Positions 1-9,162 of a stretch of 64,000 nt of DNA are shown here, one piece after another; within the stretch, counting starts at the first letter, position 1; each line of letters opens with the position of its first letter. The DNA lies in assembly GCF_033304595.1 (NCBI RefSeq), contig NZ_CP116341.1, positions 2,955,001-3,019,000 of the forward strand, written 5' to 3'. The notes below the pieces were generated by a model. The model searched no databases. It saw nothing but the letters and a program-made list of their open reading frames with translations, and had not been told where the DNA came from. Made by a program: the position numbers and the translations under genes. This DNA comes from Sporosarcina jeotgali. GTDB taxonomy: Bacteria > Bacillota > Bacilli > Bacillales_A > Planococcaceae.

Positions 1-2076
1 GGGACAATAGATGAAGTCGGTATGGCTGTTACACGGGAACGTAAATTGGAAATCGCCAAAAGATCGTATGATTTACTTACAAACAAGTGGGGACTCGCAC
101 CTGAAGATATTATTTTCGATCCGCTTGTATTTCCTGTGGGAACAGGAGATGCACAGTATATCGGCTCTGCTGTTGAAACGATTGAAGGAATCCGGCTGAT
201 TAAAGAACACTTGCCGCGGGCACTCACCGTCCTAGGTGTCAGTAACGTTTCGTTCGGACTGCCTCCTGTAGGGCGTGAAGTATTGAACGCTGTCTATTTG
301 TATCACTGCACGCAGGCCGGACTGGATTATGCCATTGTAAATACCGAAAAGCTTGAACGCTATGCGTCGATCCCTTCAGAGGAAAACGATATGGCAAATG
401 CGCTGTTATTTACAACAACCGATGAAACACTCGCAGCCTTCACTGATTTTTACAGAGGAAAGAAGAAAGAAAAAACAGAAGATGATATTCCGAAAACCGT
501 TCCTGAACGTCTTGCTTATTATGTTGTGGAAGGAACGAAAGAAGGACTGATTCCCGATTTAAATGCCGCACTGAGCCAGTATGATGAGCCTCTCGACATT
601 ATAAACGGTCCACTTATGAAGGGAATGGCAGAAGTCGGCAGACTGTTTAATACGAATCAGCTGATTGTTGCTGAAGTGCTTCAAAGTGCTGAAGTCATGA
701 AAGCCTCCGTGTCTTATTTGGAACAGTTCATGGAGAAAAAAGAAGACGACAATGGGAAAGGAAAAATTGTGCTCGCAACTGTAAAAGGGGATGTCCACGA
801 TATTGGGAAAAACCTTGTGGAAATCATATTAAGCAACAATGGGTTCAAAGTTGTGGACATTGGAATCAAAGTAACACCTGCACAGCTGATTGAAGTCATC
901 CGGAATGAGAAGCCGGATATTATCGGACTTTCCGGATTACTCGTCAAGTCAGCCCAACAAATGGTGCTGACTGCTCAAGACTTCAAGTCTGCAGGAATTG
1001 ATTTGCCGGTAATGGTAGGCGGCGCTGCACTCACTCGTCGATTTACGGATACTAAAATCGCACCGGAATACGATGGACCTGTCATTTATGCAAAAGACGC
1101 GATGCAAGGATTGGACCTTGCGAACCGTTTACAAGGCGGGGAAAAAGATGCGCTTCTTCTTGAACTAGATCAACAGCTGGAAAAGCGGGCCGCAAATGAT
1201 GCTATTAAAGCAGCTAAGGCTGCTGATAAGGAAACCTCTGCGGTTGCGGTTGCAATCCGTCCTGTGAAAACAGTCCGTTCAGATGCTCCTATTTTCATTC
1301 CGAATGATTGCAGAAAGCGAGTGCTGCGGGATTACTCCATCTCCCACCTCTCCCCTTACGTCAACATGAGGACACTGATTGGACATCATCTGGGACTTCG
1401 CGGGTTTACGGATTCGACATTGAAAAAGCGGGAACCGCGCGCAGTGGAACTGCATGAAATGGTGACTGGATTTTTAGAGTCTGGAAAACTAGGAGCGTCC
1501 GGCTTGTACCAATTCTTCCCTGCTCAAGCGGATGGAGATGACGTCATCATTTATGATCCGCGAAACCAAAAAACTGAAATTGAGCGATTTACATTCCCTC
1601 GACAACAGCAAGATCCATTTCTTTGTTTGGCTGATTACTTGAAGCCGGTGGATAGCGGTGAAATGGATTACGTTGCGTTCATGCAAGTAACGGCTGGCCA
1701 CGGAGTCCGTGCAGAAGCGGAACGGTTGAAAGCAGAAGGTAAGTTTTTGGAAAGCCACGCGTTTCAAGCGACTGCCCTTGAGCTTGCAGAGGGCTTTGCA
1801 GAACGGGTTCATCAGGAAATCCGTGATCAATGGGGATTCCCAGATGCCACTGATTTCACGATGAAAGACCGGTTTGCAGCAAAATATCAAGGACAGCGAT
1901 TCTCCTTTGGCTATCCTGCCTGTCCAAACTTGGAAGACCAGGCGAAACTGTTTGGGTTATTGAAGCCAGAGGACATTGGAGTTCACTTAACAGAAGAATT
2001 CATGATGGAACCTGAAGCTTCCGTATCCGCAATCGTCTTTGCTCATCCAGATGCACGTTACTTCAATGTTGAATAA
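1..2076 (+). CDS. metH: Cobalamin-dependent methionine synthase, 3' part (5' end outside window)
   Basis: Transfers a methyl group from methyltetrahydrofolate via cobalamin to homocysteine, giving methionine in the cytoplasm. The frame is open to base 1, so the N-terminal homocysteine-binding and most of the folate-binding module lie upstream. Visible in order: end of the pterin-binding barrel, a helical cobalamin cap, the B12-binding Rossmann domain with the DxHxxG signature (GDVHDIGKN, about 260 codons in) and the GLSGLLVKS region, then the C-terminal SAM-reactivation domain with the RFSFGYPACP motif. The reactivation domain shows it is the full MetH type rather than a corrinoid methyltransferase. 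An intrinsic terminator follows within 10 bases, so it ends its transcription unit. Confidence 0.95.
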   Translation, partial: GTIDEVGMAVTRERKLEIAKRSYDLLTNKWGLAPEDIIFDPLVFPVGTGDAQYIGSAVETIEGIRLIKEHLPRALTVLGVSNVSFGLPPVGREVLNAVYLYHCTQAGLDYAIVNTEKLERYASIPSEENDMANALLFTTTDETLAAFTDFYRGKKKEKTEDDIPKTVPERLAYYVVEGTKEGLIPDLNAALSQYDEPLDIINGPLMKGMAEVGRLFNTNQLIVAEVLQSAEVMKASVSYLEQFMEKKEDDNGKGKIVLATVKGDVHDIGKNLVEIILSNNGFKVVDIGIKVTPAQLIEVIRNEKPDIIGLSGLLVKSAQQMVLTAQDFKSAGIDLPVMVGGAALTRRFTDTKIAPEYDGPVIYAKDAMQGLDLANRLQGGEKDALLLELDQQLEKRAANDAIKAAKAADKETSAVAVAIRPVKTVRSDAPIFIPNDCRKRVLRDYSISHLSPYVNMRTLIGHHLGLRGFTDSTLKKREPRAVELHEMVTGFLESGKLGASGLYQFFPAQADGDDVIIYDPRNQKTEIERFTFPRQQQDPFLCLADYLKPVDSGEMDYVAFMQVTAGHGVRAEAERLKAEGKFLESHAFQATALELAEGFAERVHQEIRDQWGFPDATDFTMKDRFAAKYQGQRFSFGYPACPNLEDQAKLFGLLKPEDIGVHLTEEFMMEPEASVSAIVFAHPDARYFNVE

Positions 2077-2083
2077 AGAACGA

Positions 2084-2133
2084 AAAAGATCCTGCAGGAG
2101 AGTGAATTCAGTCTCCTGCAGGATCTTTTGTTA
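2084..2133. terminator. Intrinsic terminator after metH
   Basis: An 18-bp inverted repeat (2084-2101 with 2112-2129, core GATCCTGCAGGAGA) with A-rich and T-rich flanks, so it can act in both directions. It lies between the 3' ends of metH and the convergent CotD-like gene. Confidence 0.9.
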
Positions 2134-2138
2134 CATTA

Positions 2139-2471
2139 TCATCTTCCCCAAGGCATTGGTCCAGGTCCCATCGGAGGTCGTTGAGAACCCCATTGCCCCA
2201 TTCCCGGTCCTGGTCCGAAACCAGGTCTAGCTTGAACCGTCTGCCCCATCATTGTTTCATTCACTTCTGTGTAATAATGGCGAGGGATTTGAACGGTATG
2301 TTGGCGGTTTACGTTGACGAACGGATGAACTACTGGCAACTCCTGCGGCGAGAACGTATCGTGGTAGCGGTACTGCGTCGGACAGATTACCGGCTGTGCC
2401 TGATTATTGCAAGGTTGCATGGGTGGCATTGGTTGTGGCTTCATGCAGCGATTGTGATTTTGTTGCATCAT
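2139..2471 (-). CDS. CotD-like spore coat protein
   Basis: Small protein of about 110 residues, rich in Met, Pro, Gln and His. The middle part (LPVVHPFVNVNRQHTVQIP) matches the CotD inner-coat family core, in which a P-V-V-H-P segment precedes an N-V-N-x-Q-H repeat. The last 30 residues are a Gly/Pro/Met-rich low-complexity tail, longer than in short CotD proteins. The longest frame starts at GTG 2480, but its Shine-Dalgarno GGAGG lies only two bases upstream; ATG 2471 is eight bases from it and is preferred. I infer mother-cell sporulation expression from the family; I could not identify a convincing sigma-K promoter. Confidence 0.75.
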   Translation of the reverse strand: MMQQNHNRCMKPQPMPPMQPCNNQAQPVICPTQYRYHDTFSPQELPVVHPFVNVNRQHTVQIPRHYYTEVNETMMGQTVQARPGFGPGPGMGQWGSQRPPMGPGPMPWGR

Positions 2472-2570
2472 CTTCATCACCTCCTCCCTCCATTACATGC
2501 AAGTTCCCGTGTATAGAACGGGCTCTCGCCTTGAAGGGAAAAAAATTGATGAAAGACTTTTCTGCTTTAA

Positions 2571-2602
2571 AACAAAAAACCTTCCAAATCGGAAGGTTTT
2601 TA
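2571..2602 (-). terminator. Intrinsic terminator of the small gene at 2600-2779
   Basis: Stem CCTTCC/GGAAGG with a five-base loop (2580-2596), flanked by A-tract and T-tract so that a U-run follows on the minus strand. It overlaps the stop codon region of the upstream gene. Confidence 0.75.
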
Positions 2603-2779
2603 CTGATAATCCCGAGGGAGTTCGTGCTCGTCAAACCCCATTTCCGACGGGTGTTCTGGGGAATGGTCTAGAAATCTGCTAAGGTCTGGAGCACCTTCTC
2701 CAATCATGTGCAGCATGGCGATGTAATCCATGTTGCTCCGTAAACTCATTTCATCTGGATGAATGTTTTGACGTTCCAC
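2600..2779 (-). CDS. Small acidic protein of unknown function
   Basis: About 59 residues; I do not recognise a family. It is acidic, rich in Met, His, Asp and Glu, with no membrane segment or Cys pair. Coding status is supported by a Shine-Dalgarno GGGAAGG eight bases before GTG 2779 and by an intrinsic terminator right at the stop. A GTG nine bases further upstream (2788) starts the longest frame but touches the ribosome site. The arrangement, ribosome site plus own terminator, is that of a monocistronic gene. Confidence 0.6.
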   Translation of the reverse strand: MERQNIHPDEMSLRSNMDYIAMLHMIGEGAPDLSRFLDHSPEHPSEMGFDEHELPRDYQ

Positions 2780-2999
2780 TTCGATCACCTTCCCTTAATG
2801 TAATTACAGATGGGACTTTCCACGGTGAAGCGTATAGGACCAAACAGACAACGTTTTCTCACCTACAGTCTATCATATGTTCAATAGATTGTAAAGATTA
2901 TTCAGTCTACTCAACCACTGCATTAACAGAATTGTATTGTTTCAGCAGTTTTGTTTTCGGATATAGTATAGATACGAAGTTATTTAAGGAGGTTCCCAC

Positions 3000-3392
3000 A
3001 TGAAGCGAATAGTACTATTCGACGGTGAATGCAACTTTTGTGATGCGAGTGTTCAATTCATTATTAAACGTGATCCATATGAGTATTTTCAGTTTGCTTC
3101 CCTTCAAAGTGAAACTGGCGCGCAACTTTCTAAAGACTTCGGGGTCCCGGATGATGTAGACAGCCTCGTACTCATTGAAAAAGGAAAAGCGTATACGAAA
3201 TCAGGCGCCGCACTCCGAATTGCCAAGAAACTGGATGGACTTTGGCATCTTGCCTTTTTGTTCATCATTGTGCCTGCTCCCATACGAGACAGTGTTTATG
3301 ACTTTGTTGCTCGCAACCGATATAAATGGTTCGGAAAAAAAGAAGAGGCTTGTATGCTTCCAACTCCTGCAGAGCGCAAGCGTTTCATATAA
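3000..3392 (+). CDS. DCC-family thiol-disulfide oxidoreductase-like protein (DUF393)
   Basis: A 130-residue protein that begins with the family signature FDGECNFCD: an Asp-x-x-Cys-x-x-Cys motif (Cys10/Cys13) directly after the first beta strand, as in Bacillus YuxK. The length is normal for the family. The reaction is not established in general; a redox role via the CxxC motif is inferred from the thioredoxin-like fold. The Shine-Dalgarno AAGGAGG stands 7 bases before ATG 3000. A TATAGT element near 2962 is a possible -10 box but lacks a good -35. A long hairpin ends the gene. Confidence 0.85.
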   Translation: MKRIVLFDGECNFCDASVQFIIKRDPYEYFQFASLQSETGAQLSKDFGVPDDVDSLVLIEKGKAYTKSGAALRIAKKLDGLWHLAFLFIIVPAPIRDSVYDFVARNRYKWFGKKEEACMLPTPAERKRFI

Positions 3393-3430
3393 CAAAGACG
3401 GCACCCGGATAACGGGTGCCGTCTTTGTTA
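3391..3430. terminator. Bidirectional terminator between convergent genes
   Basis: A 17-bp perfect inverted repeat (3391-3407 with 3413-3429, core GACGGCACCCG) with A and T flanks. It overlaps the stop codons of both the DCC gene and the DUF779 gene, so it serves both. Confidence 0.9.
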
Positions 3431-3784
3431 TGTTTGGAGCTGTTCCACCTCTTCATTGGTAAATGCACGTGAACGGGTGAGAAATCTTTTGCCTTCTACC
3501 CCTTCGAGTGAAAACATCCCGCCTCTTCCGTCCACAACATCTATAATCAGCTGTGTATGCTTCCAGTACTCAAATTGACTTCGTAACATGTAAAATGGAA
3601 CGCTGCCAATAAATCCAAGAAGCACATCCTGATCACCTATTAGTAAATCACCTTCCGGATAACACATGGGTGATGAGCCGTCACAGCATCCTCCTGATTG
3701 ATGAAACATCAACGGACCGTGTTTCTGTTCGAGTTGCTTGATCAGTGCCAGCGTTGCTTCTGTCGCAATAACCCGCTCTGTCAT
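3428..3784 (-). CDS. DUF779 family protein, partner of aldehyde dehydrogenase
   Basis: 118 residues with the DUF779 pattern: a Cys-Cys-Asp-Gly segment (GGCCDGSSPMCYP, residues 31-43) followed by a hydrophobic beta-rich region. The three closely placed Cys residues suggest metal or cofactor binding, but no activity is established. Genes of this family are commonly found next to, or fused with, acetaldehyde dehydrogenase genes; here it lies 24 bases downstream of such a gene on the same strand, so the two are probably one transcript. Ribosome site GAGAGGTGA precedes ATG 3784. Confidence 0.8.
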   Translation of the reverse strand: MTERVIATEATLALIKQLEQKHGPLMFHQSGGCCDGSSPMCYPEGDLLIGDQDVLLGFIGSVPFYMLRSQFEYWKHTQLIIDVVDGRGGMFSLEGVEGKRFLTRSRAFTNEEVEQLQT

Positions 3785-3808
3785 TTGCTGCTCACCTCTC
3801 TAATTCGC

Positions 3809-5350
3809 TTAAAAGAATCCTTGTTTCTGTTCACTGTAGCTGACGAGCATGTTTTTCGTCTGCTGGTAATGCTCGAGCATCATCAAGTGGTTTTCCCGGC
3901 CGATTCCGGATGCCTTATAACCGCCAAATGCAGAGTGCGCCGGATAAGCATGGTAACAATTCGTCCAAACGCGGCCCGCTTCAATACCGCGTCCGAAACG
4001 GTATGCCGTATTCATATCACGTGTCCAGACACCTGATCCAAGTCCGTACAGTGTGTCATTTGCGATTTCCAGTGCTTCTTCTTTTGTCTTGAACGTTGTA
4101 ACTGCAACCACTGGTCCAAAAATTTCTTCTTGGAAGATCCTCATCTTATTGTGACCTTTGAAGACTGTCGGCTTCACGTAATATCCATCCGCCAAGTCGC
4201 CCTCCAGCTTATTCTGCTCGCCGCCCGTCAGACACTCAGCACCTTCTTGCTTTCCGATGTCGAGGTAAGACAAAATCTTCTCGAGCTGTTCTGTAGATGC
4301 TTGTGCGCCCATCATGACTGTTGGATCGAGTGGATTACCAACTTTGATAGCTTCAACACGCGCCAATGCTTTCTCCATAAATTTGTCGTAAATGGATTCT
4401 TGGATTAGCGCACGGGAAGGGCATGTACATACTTCTCCCTGATTCAATGCAAACATGACAAACCCTTCTACCGCCTTATCCAGAAAGTCATCGTCTTCTG
4501 CCATAACATCTTCAAAGAAGATATTCGGTGACTTTCCGCCAAGTTCAAGTGTTACTGGAATGATATTTTGGGAAGCATACTGCATAATCATCCGGCCTGT
4601 AGTAGTTTCTCCTGTAAATGCGATCTTACCAATTCGCGGGTTGGATGCAAGCGGCTTCCCTGCTTCCAGACCGAATCCGTTCACGACATTCAATACACCT
4701 GCGGGCAATAAGTCTTCAATCAATTCAACAAGTACTAGAATCGATGCTGGAGTTTGCTCCGCTGGCTTAAGAATCACACAGTTTCCTGCAGCCAGTGCAG
4801 GTGCGAGTTTCCAAACTGCCATAAGGATTGGGAAGTTCCATGGAATAATTTGTCCGACAACGCCAATAGGCTCGTGGAAATGATAAGCAACCGTATCGTT
4901 ATCAATCTGGCTGACACCGCCTTCTTGAGCACGAATTGCCGAAGCGAAATAACGGAAGTGATCAATAGCTAATGGCAAGTCCGCATTCAGCGTTTCACGA
5001 ACGGCTTTCCCGTTTTCCCACGTTTCTGCTACGGCGAGCATTTCCAAGTTCTCTTCCATCCGGTCTGCAATCTTCAATAAAATGTTAGAACGCTCCGTTA
5101 CTGATGTCTTCCCCCAAGCATCCTTGGCAGCATGTGCAGCATCGAGTGCAAGTTCGATGTCTTCTGCAGTGGAGCGTGCCACTTGCGTAAATACCTTCCC
5201 CGTAACTGGAGTCGGGTTGTCAAAGTATTCTCCATTAATTGGAGCTGTCCATTTACCATTTATGAAATTATCGTATCGTTCCTTGAAATTCACCTTTGCG
5301 CCTTCTGTGTTCGGGTTTGCGTAAGCTGAGTTCTCGACTTTTTGTACCAT
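3809..5350 (-). CDS. NAD-dependent aldehyde dehydrogenase (acetaldehyde type)
   Basis: A 513-residue enzyme of the ALDH superfamily that oxidises aldehydes, probably acetaldehyde, to the acid with NAD. Visible are the cofactor segment FTGETTTGR, the catalytic Glu in LELGGKSPN, the nucleophile region [11 protein letters not shown], and the C-terminal GPVVAV and [12 protein letters not shown] motifs. The longest frame begins at 5365, but GGGAGG lies inside it and is seven bases from ATG 5350, giving [14 protein letters not shown], the usual N-terminus for this group. The downstream DUF779 gene and a CcpA-type cre site in the promoter region point to carbon-regulated alcohol/acetoin or ethanolamine-type catabolism; the true substrate is not shown. 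Confidence 0.9.
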   Translation of the reverse strand: MVQKVENSAYANPNTEGAKVNFKERYDNFINGKWTAPINGEYFDNPTPVTGKVFTQVARSTAEDIELALDAAHAAKDAWGKTSVTERSNILLKIADRMEENLEMLAVAETWENGKAVRETLNADLPLAIDHFRYFASAIRAQEGGVSQIDNDTVAYHFHEPIGVVGQIIPWNFPILMAVWKLAPALAAGNCVILKPAEQTPASILVLVELIEDLLPAGVLNVVNGFGLEAGKPLASNPRIGKIAFTGETTTGRMIMQYASQNIIPVTLELGGKSPNIFFEDVMAEDDDFLDKAVEGFVMFALNQGEVCTCPSRALIQESIYDKFMEKALARVEAIKVGNPLDPTVMMGAQASTEQLEKILSYLDIGKQEGAECLTGGEQNKLEGDLADGYYVKPTVFKGHNKMRIFQEEIFGPVVAVTTFKTKEEALEIANDTLYGLGSGVWTRDMNTAYRFGRGIEAGRVWTNCYHAYPAHSAFGGYKASGIGRENHLMMLEHYQQTKNMLVSYSEQKQGFF

Positions 5351-5447
5351 TTCCATTCCTCCCATTTCTGCAAGTTTAGTAGAAAATCAATGCATGTACT
5401 TTGCACACATGAACACTCTATGCCGGGTTGTCCTCGAGCATGAATGA

Positions 5448-5461
5448 TGTATGCGCTTTCA
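5448..5461. promoter_or_regulatory. Putative CcpA cre site upstream of the aldehyde dehydrogenase
   Basis: TGTATGCGCTTTCA fits the consensus TGWAANCGNTNWCA with one mismatch, inside a wider dyad (TGAATG...CATTCA, 5441-5464). It lies about 100 bases upstream of the start and overlaps the -10 of a weak possible promoter (TTGTTT, 17 bases, TACATC on the minus strand). The rest of 5351-5646 holds this promoter region and, at 5590-5620, a possible htrA promoter (TTGTTC, 17 bases, TTACTT). Confidence 0.55.
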
Positions 5462-5646
5462 TTCAAAAAAACAAGAAAATTTCATTTCACTTCAACTATA
5501 TCTGACTAGTTTGATTATTACAATTTTATTCTACTATAGAATTCATTCTTCTAACTATTAATAACTTGTTAACGTCTCGGTAATAATTTGTTCATAATTT
5601 CGATTTACACTTACTTTATCAACAATAGATAAAGGAGCGATGGACA

Positions 5647-6804
5647 ATGAATACATCAAAAAGCAAATGGCTTTTATCCACAGTCGGCGCAGGAGTTCTT
5701 GGATCTGCATTAACACTTGGTGCAGTTACAAATACTGATATTTTAAAGCAAGATAGTGGAACTCGAGCGGCAGTGCAGTCAGACAACACTGCCCCTTACA
5801 ACGTCCAAACTACCGGTTCAACTTCTCAAAGCACGTTGTCCGATATGGTAGCGGATGCATCAAAAGCTATAGTCGGTGTGGATAACTATCAATCGGCTGG
5901 AAATCGTTTTGCGGGTTCCTCCGAATCTCAAAAAGTAGGAACAGGTTCAGGAGTCGTCTTTAAAACGGAAGGGTCCGATGCGTATATTATTACGAATAAC
6001 CACGTGATTGAGGATGCCTCTAAAATTGGAATTACAACAGCAAGCGGTAAAGAGACTGAAGCTGTTCTAGTCGGTACAGATCCTTTAACAGATCTAGCTG
6101 TTCTCAAGATGGATAAAAAATATGCGGAAGGTACATTGGCTTACGGAGACTCTGAACAACTGCGTGCCGGTGACGCAGTTGTTGCAATCGGCAATCCGCT
6201 CGGACTCGACTTCTCAGGTACCGTGACACAGGGAATTGTAAGTGCACCTACCCGCTCCATTGACGTCGATACATCTGCTGGAAAATGGGAGATGGACGTG
6301 ATTCAGACAGATGCCGCCATTAACCCTGGCAACAGCGGCGGCGCACTGTTAAATGCATCCGGTGAATTGATTGGCATTAACAGTTTGAAAATCGCTCAAA
6401 ATGGCGTTGAAGGTTTAGGTTTCGCAATCCCAAGTAATGATGTCAAACCGCTGGTTGAAAAACTAATGAAGGATGGCAAAATCACACGTCCTTATATCGG
6501 CGTTGGTCTCGTAGACCTTGCAGATGTTCCTGAAATGTACGTACGTGATATACCGGACAGTGTAAAAGGCGGTGTTATGGTCGGGAATGTAGACCCTGAT
6601 TCTCCCGCTGGAAAAGCTGGTTTCAGAGAAGAAGATGTCATCACTGAGGTCAATGGGAAAGCTATCGATTCTTCAACTGCTTTGCGTAAAATTCTATACA
6701 CAGATTTGAAAGTTGGAGATCAAGCGAAGTTCACTATCTACCGGGAGGGCAAACAGCAAGTTGTGAATATAACACTCACAAGTAATGCGGATGTCAAAAA
6801 GTAA
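5647..6804 (+). CDS. HtrA/DegP-family membrane-anchored serine protease
   Basis: A 385-residue quality-control protease: one N-terminal membrane segment (about residues 8-27), a Ser/Thr-rich linker, a trypsin-like domain with the triad His119 (NNHVIED), Asp149 (TDLAVLK) and Ser230 (NPGNSGGAL), and one C-terminal PDZ domain (about 275-375). Size and single PDZ match Bacillus HtrA/HtrB, which degrade misfolded secreted proteins at the outer face of the membrane. Ribosome site AAAGGAG is nine bases before ATG. An intrinsic terminator separates it from a two-component system on the same strand, reminiscent of the htrB-cssRS neighbourhood of Bacillus subtilis. Confidence 0.93.
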   Translation: MNTSKSKWLLSTVGAGVLGSALTLGAVTNTDILKQDSGTRAAVQSDNTAPYNVQTTGSTSQSTLSDMVADASKAIVGVDNYQSAGNRFAGSSESQKVGTGSGVVFKTEGSDAYIITNNHVIEDASKIGITTASGKETEAVLVGTDPLTDLAVLKMDKKYAEGTLAYGDSEQLRAGDAVVAIGNPLGLDFSGTVTQGIVSAPTRSIDVDTSAGKWEMDVIQTDAAINPGNSGGALLNASGELIGINSLKIAQNGVEGLGFAIPSNDVKPLVEKLMKDGKITRPYIGVGLVDLADVPEMYVRDIPDSVKGGVMVGNVDPDSPAGKAGFREEDVITEVNGKAIDSSTALRKILYTDLKVGDQAKFTIYREGKQQVVNITLTSNADVKK

Positions 6805-6813
6805 GTGTGAGTT

Positions 6814-6857
6814 CAGCTGTCCGGACACCTGTTAGTTGGGTTCTGGACAGCTTTTTG
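6814..6857 (+). terminator. Intrinsic terminator after the HtrA gene
   Basis: Stem CAGCTGTCC/GGACAGCT (6814-6822 with 6845-6852) around a 22-base loop, followed by TTTTTG. Confidence 0.75.
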
Positions 6858-6925
6858 CATTGGACAAATGAGTTGCATGAATAGACATTTCCCGATAGCT
6901 TTAAAAGCAAAGGAGGCGGACTTCG

Positions 6926-7621
6926 TTGAAGATTCTTGTCATTGAAGACAATGAGAGTGTGTCACAGATGATTGGGTTGTTTTTTGAAAAGGAAGGTATT
7001 GACGGCGAATTCGTCTTGGACGGAAAAACTGGCTTAGCACGAGCCGAACAAGATACTTGGGACTGCCTGATTATCGATTGGATGCTGCCTTCGATGGATG
7101 GCGTCACAATATGCAGATCACTCCGCAAAGCCGGAGATGACGTCCCGATTATTATGCTCACGGCAAAAGATGGCGAGTCGGATCAGGTGCTCGGGCTGGA
7201 AATGGGAGCTGACGATTACGTAACGAAACCTTTTAGTCCTCTTGCGTTAATGGCACGTATTAAAGCGGTCACACGCAGACGTCCGGCAAAAGAACTCACA
7301 GTGAATCCTATGCTTGAAACTGTGCATTTCCGTGTAGATGAAAGCTCCCGTGAAGTGTTTGCAGACGGGATGGCCATCGAGAACTTAACACCGAAAGAAT
7401 ATGATTTACTCGTCTTCTTCATCCAGCATCCGAAACAAGTTTTCTCACGGGATCAGCTTCTGGAACATGTCTGGGGATTCGATTTTTATGGCGACGATCG
7501 GACGGTAGACGTTCATATTAAACGGCTTAGAACGAAGATAGCTGGTATTGGAACGTCAGTACTCCACACTGTTTGGGGAGTCGGATACAAGTTTGATGAA
7601 TCAGAAGAGGCATCCTCATGA
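6926..7621 (+). CDS. OmpR/PhoB-family response regulator
   Basis: 231 residues: receiver domain with acidic pair Glu7/Asp8, phosphoacceptor Asp51 (IIDWMLP), switch Thr in MLTAKD and Lys in VTKPF, then a winged-helix DNA-binding domain (about 130-228, ending HTVWGVGYKF). Starts at TTG 6926 with AAAGGAGG eight bases upstream; no better start exists. Its stop overlaps the kinase start by four bases, so the two are translationally coupled. Its position behind the HtrA gene suggests a secretion-stress or envelope-stress input, but nothing in the sequence proves that. Confidence 0.92.
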   Translation: MKILVIEDNESVSQMIGLFFEKEGIDGEFVLDGKTGLARAEQDTWDCLIIDWMLPSMDGVTICRSLRKAGDDVPIIMLTAKDGESDQVLGLEMGADDYVTKPFSPLALMARIKAVTRRRPAKELTVNPMLETVHFRVDESSREVFADGMAIENLTPKEYDLLVFFIQHPKQVFSRDQLLEHVWGFDFYGDDRTVDVHIKRLRTKIAGIGTSVLHTVWGVGYKFDESEEASS

Positions 7622-9030
7622 AAGTTAATTACTTTACTCAGCAGTTAGTCAGTCACGTGAGTGTGATTGTTGCTGCAATTCTTTTAGTCGGGCTGCTTTT
7701 CTCCCACTTTTTCGAGCAATACGTATATGATACGAAAACCGATGAGCTCGCACAATATGGACATGCCCTTCTGACTGACATCGATCGCAGTCCCAAGCCT
7801 TCGCAGCAAACGCTTCAATCGTTCGGACAAGTGCTGAACAGCCGGGATATCCAGTACAGTCTGTTCGATGAGGAATCGAAAATCATCTACTCCACTGGAC
7901 TTAAGACTCCACTCATTGAACTTAACGAATCAGAGTGGGCTCAGCTTCAAAGCGGGAAAGCCGTTTCTGTGCGCCAGGAGCAAAGCCGCTTCGATCAGGC
8001 AGTGACATTTGTGCTGCTCCCTTATTTCCAAGGTCCTCAGTTCGTCGGCGGTATTCTCTTAACCTCCCCGATTGAAGGTCCAAGGGAAATCATTTCACAG
8101 ATGAATCGATATTTAGTCTACGCTGCCCTTACTGCACTTGCGGTAGCTATTGTTCTTAGTGGATTACTTTCCATCTATCATGGACGGCGCATTAAGAGAT
8201 TACGCCTGGCAACTGCCGCAGTTTCTGCTGGTGATTATACCATTCGTATTCCGGAAAGCGGCCGGGATGAAATCGATGCATTGGCAACTGATTTCAACAC
8301 AATGGTTCGCGACTTGTATACTTCGCACGAAGAGATTGAGAACCTGGAAAACCGGAGACGGCAATTCATGGCCGACGTTTCTCATGAACTTCGTACGCCG
8401 TTAACGACCATTCGCGGAACGATTGAAGGGTTGCGGAGTGATTTGATTTCAGAAAAAGAAAAAGACAAAGCACTGCAACTTGCGAGCGGAGAAACGAAAC
8501 GGCTGCTGCGCCTTGTTAACGAAAACCTGGATTATGAAAAAATCAGATCGAACCAAATTACGTTGATCAAACAGCCGATTCGGATTATAGAATTATTCGA
8601 GGTCATTCGCGAGCAATTAGAACCCGCAGCACAACAGCGCGGAACAGCAATTCGTTTAGAGTCTCCTGAGACACTAACAGTTTTTGCTGACTATGATCGT
8701 CTCACACAAATCTTGCTCAACATTACGAAAAACAGTATCCAGTTTACGGAAAGAGGAGAAATTTCGTTACTGGCGAAAACAGATAGTCAGCACGTCATTT
8801 TAGAAATTCAAGATACCGGTATCGGAATGGATTCGGAAGAGGTCGAAAAGATTTGGAGCCGTTTCTATAAAGCAATCGATTCCCGCACGTCCAATCCATA
8901 CGGAGAATTCGGACTTGGGCTTTCCATTGTTCGCCAGCTGGTGACGATGCATGGAGGAACAATTGAAGTCTCCAGTCAAAAAGGGCATGGAGCATTGTTT
9001 ACAATTCAACTTCCTAAAGAATCGATCTAA
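7618..9030 (+). CDS. Two-component sensor histidine kinase
   Basis: 470 residues: membrane segment 1 (about 12-32), an extracytoplasmic sensor region (about 33-160), membrane segment 2 (about 164-186), a HAMP linker (about 187-240), a HisKA dimerisation helix with phosphoacceptor His256 in DVSHELRTPL, and an HATPase_c domain with N box (NITKNSIQF), DTGIGM G1 box and GLGLSI G2 box. It starts at ATG 7618 within the stop of the response regulator. The ligand is unknown; the placement behind htrA makes envelope stress a reasonable guess. No clear terminator follows. Confidence 0.92.
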   Translation: MKVNYFTQQLVSHVSVIVAAILLVGLLFSHFFEQYVYDTKTDELAQYGHALLTDIDRSPKPSQQTLQSFGQVLNSRDIQYSLFDEESKIIYSTGLKTPLIELNESEWAQLQSGKAVSVRQEQSRFDQAVTFVLLPYFQGPQFVGGILLTSPIEGPREIISQMNRYLVYAALTALAVAIVLSGLLSIYHGRRIKRLRLATAAVSAGDYTIRIPESGRDEIDALATDFNTMVRDLYTSHEEIENLENRRRQFMADVSHELRTPLTTIRGTIEGLRSDLISEKEKDKALQLASGETKRLLRLVNENLDYEKIRSNQITLIKQPIRIIELFEVIREQLEPAAQQRGTAIRLESPETLTVFADYDRLTQILLNITKNSIQFTERGEISLLAKTDSQHVILEIQDTGIGMDSEEVEKIWSRFYKAIDSRTSNPYGEFGLGLSIVRQLVTMHGGTIEVSSQKGHGALFTIQLPKESI

Positions 9031-9162
9031 TTCGAAAATGTGTTGAGATTTATTGTACAGATTTATGAATACCCATTTATTGTCGTGACTCCCCGTGATA
9101 CACTAAAACGATGCAGTACACCAAGAAACTCTGCAACTTTTTATATAAGGGAGTCCACAATA

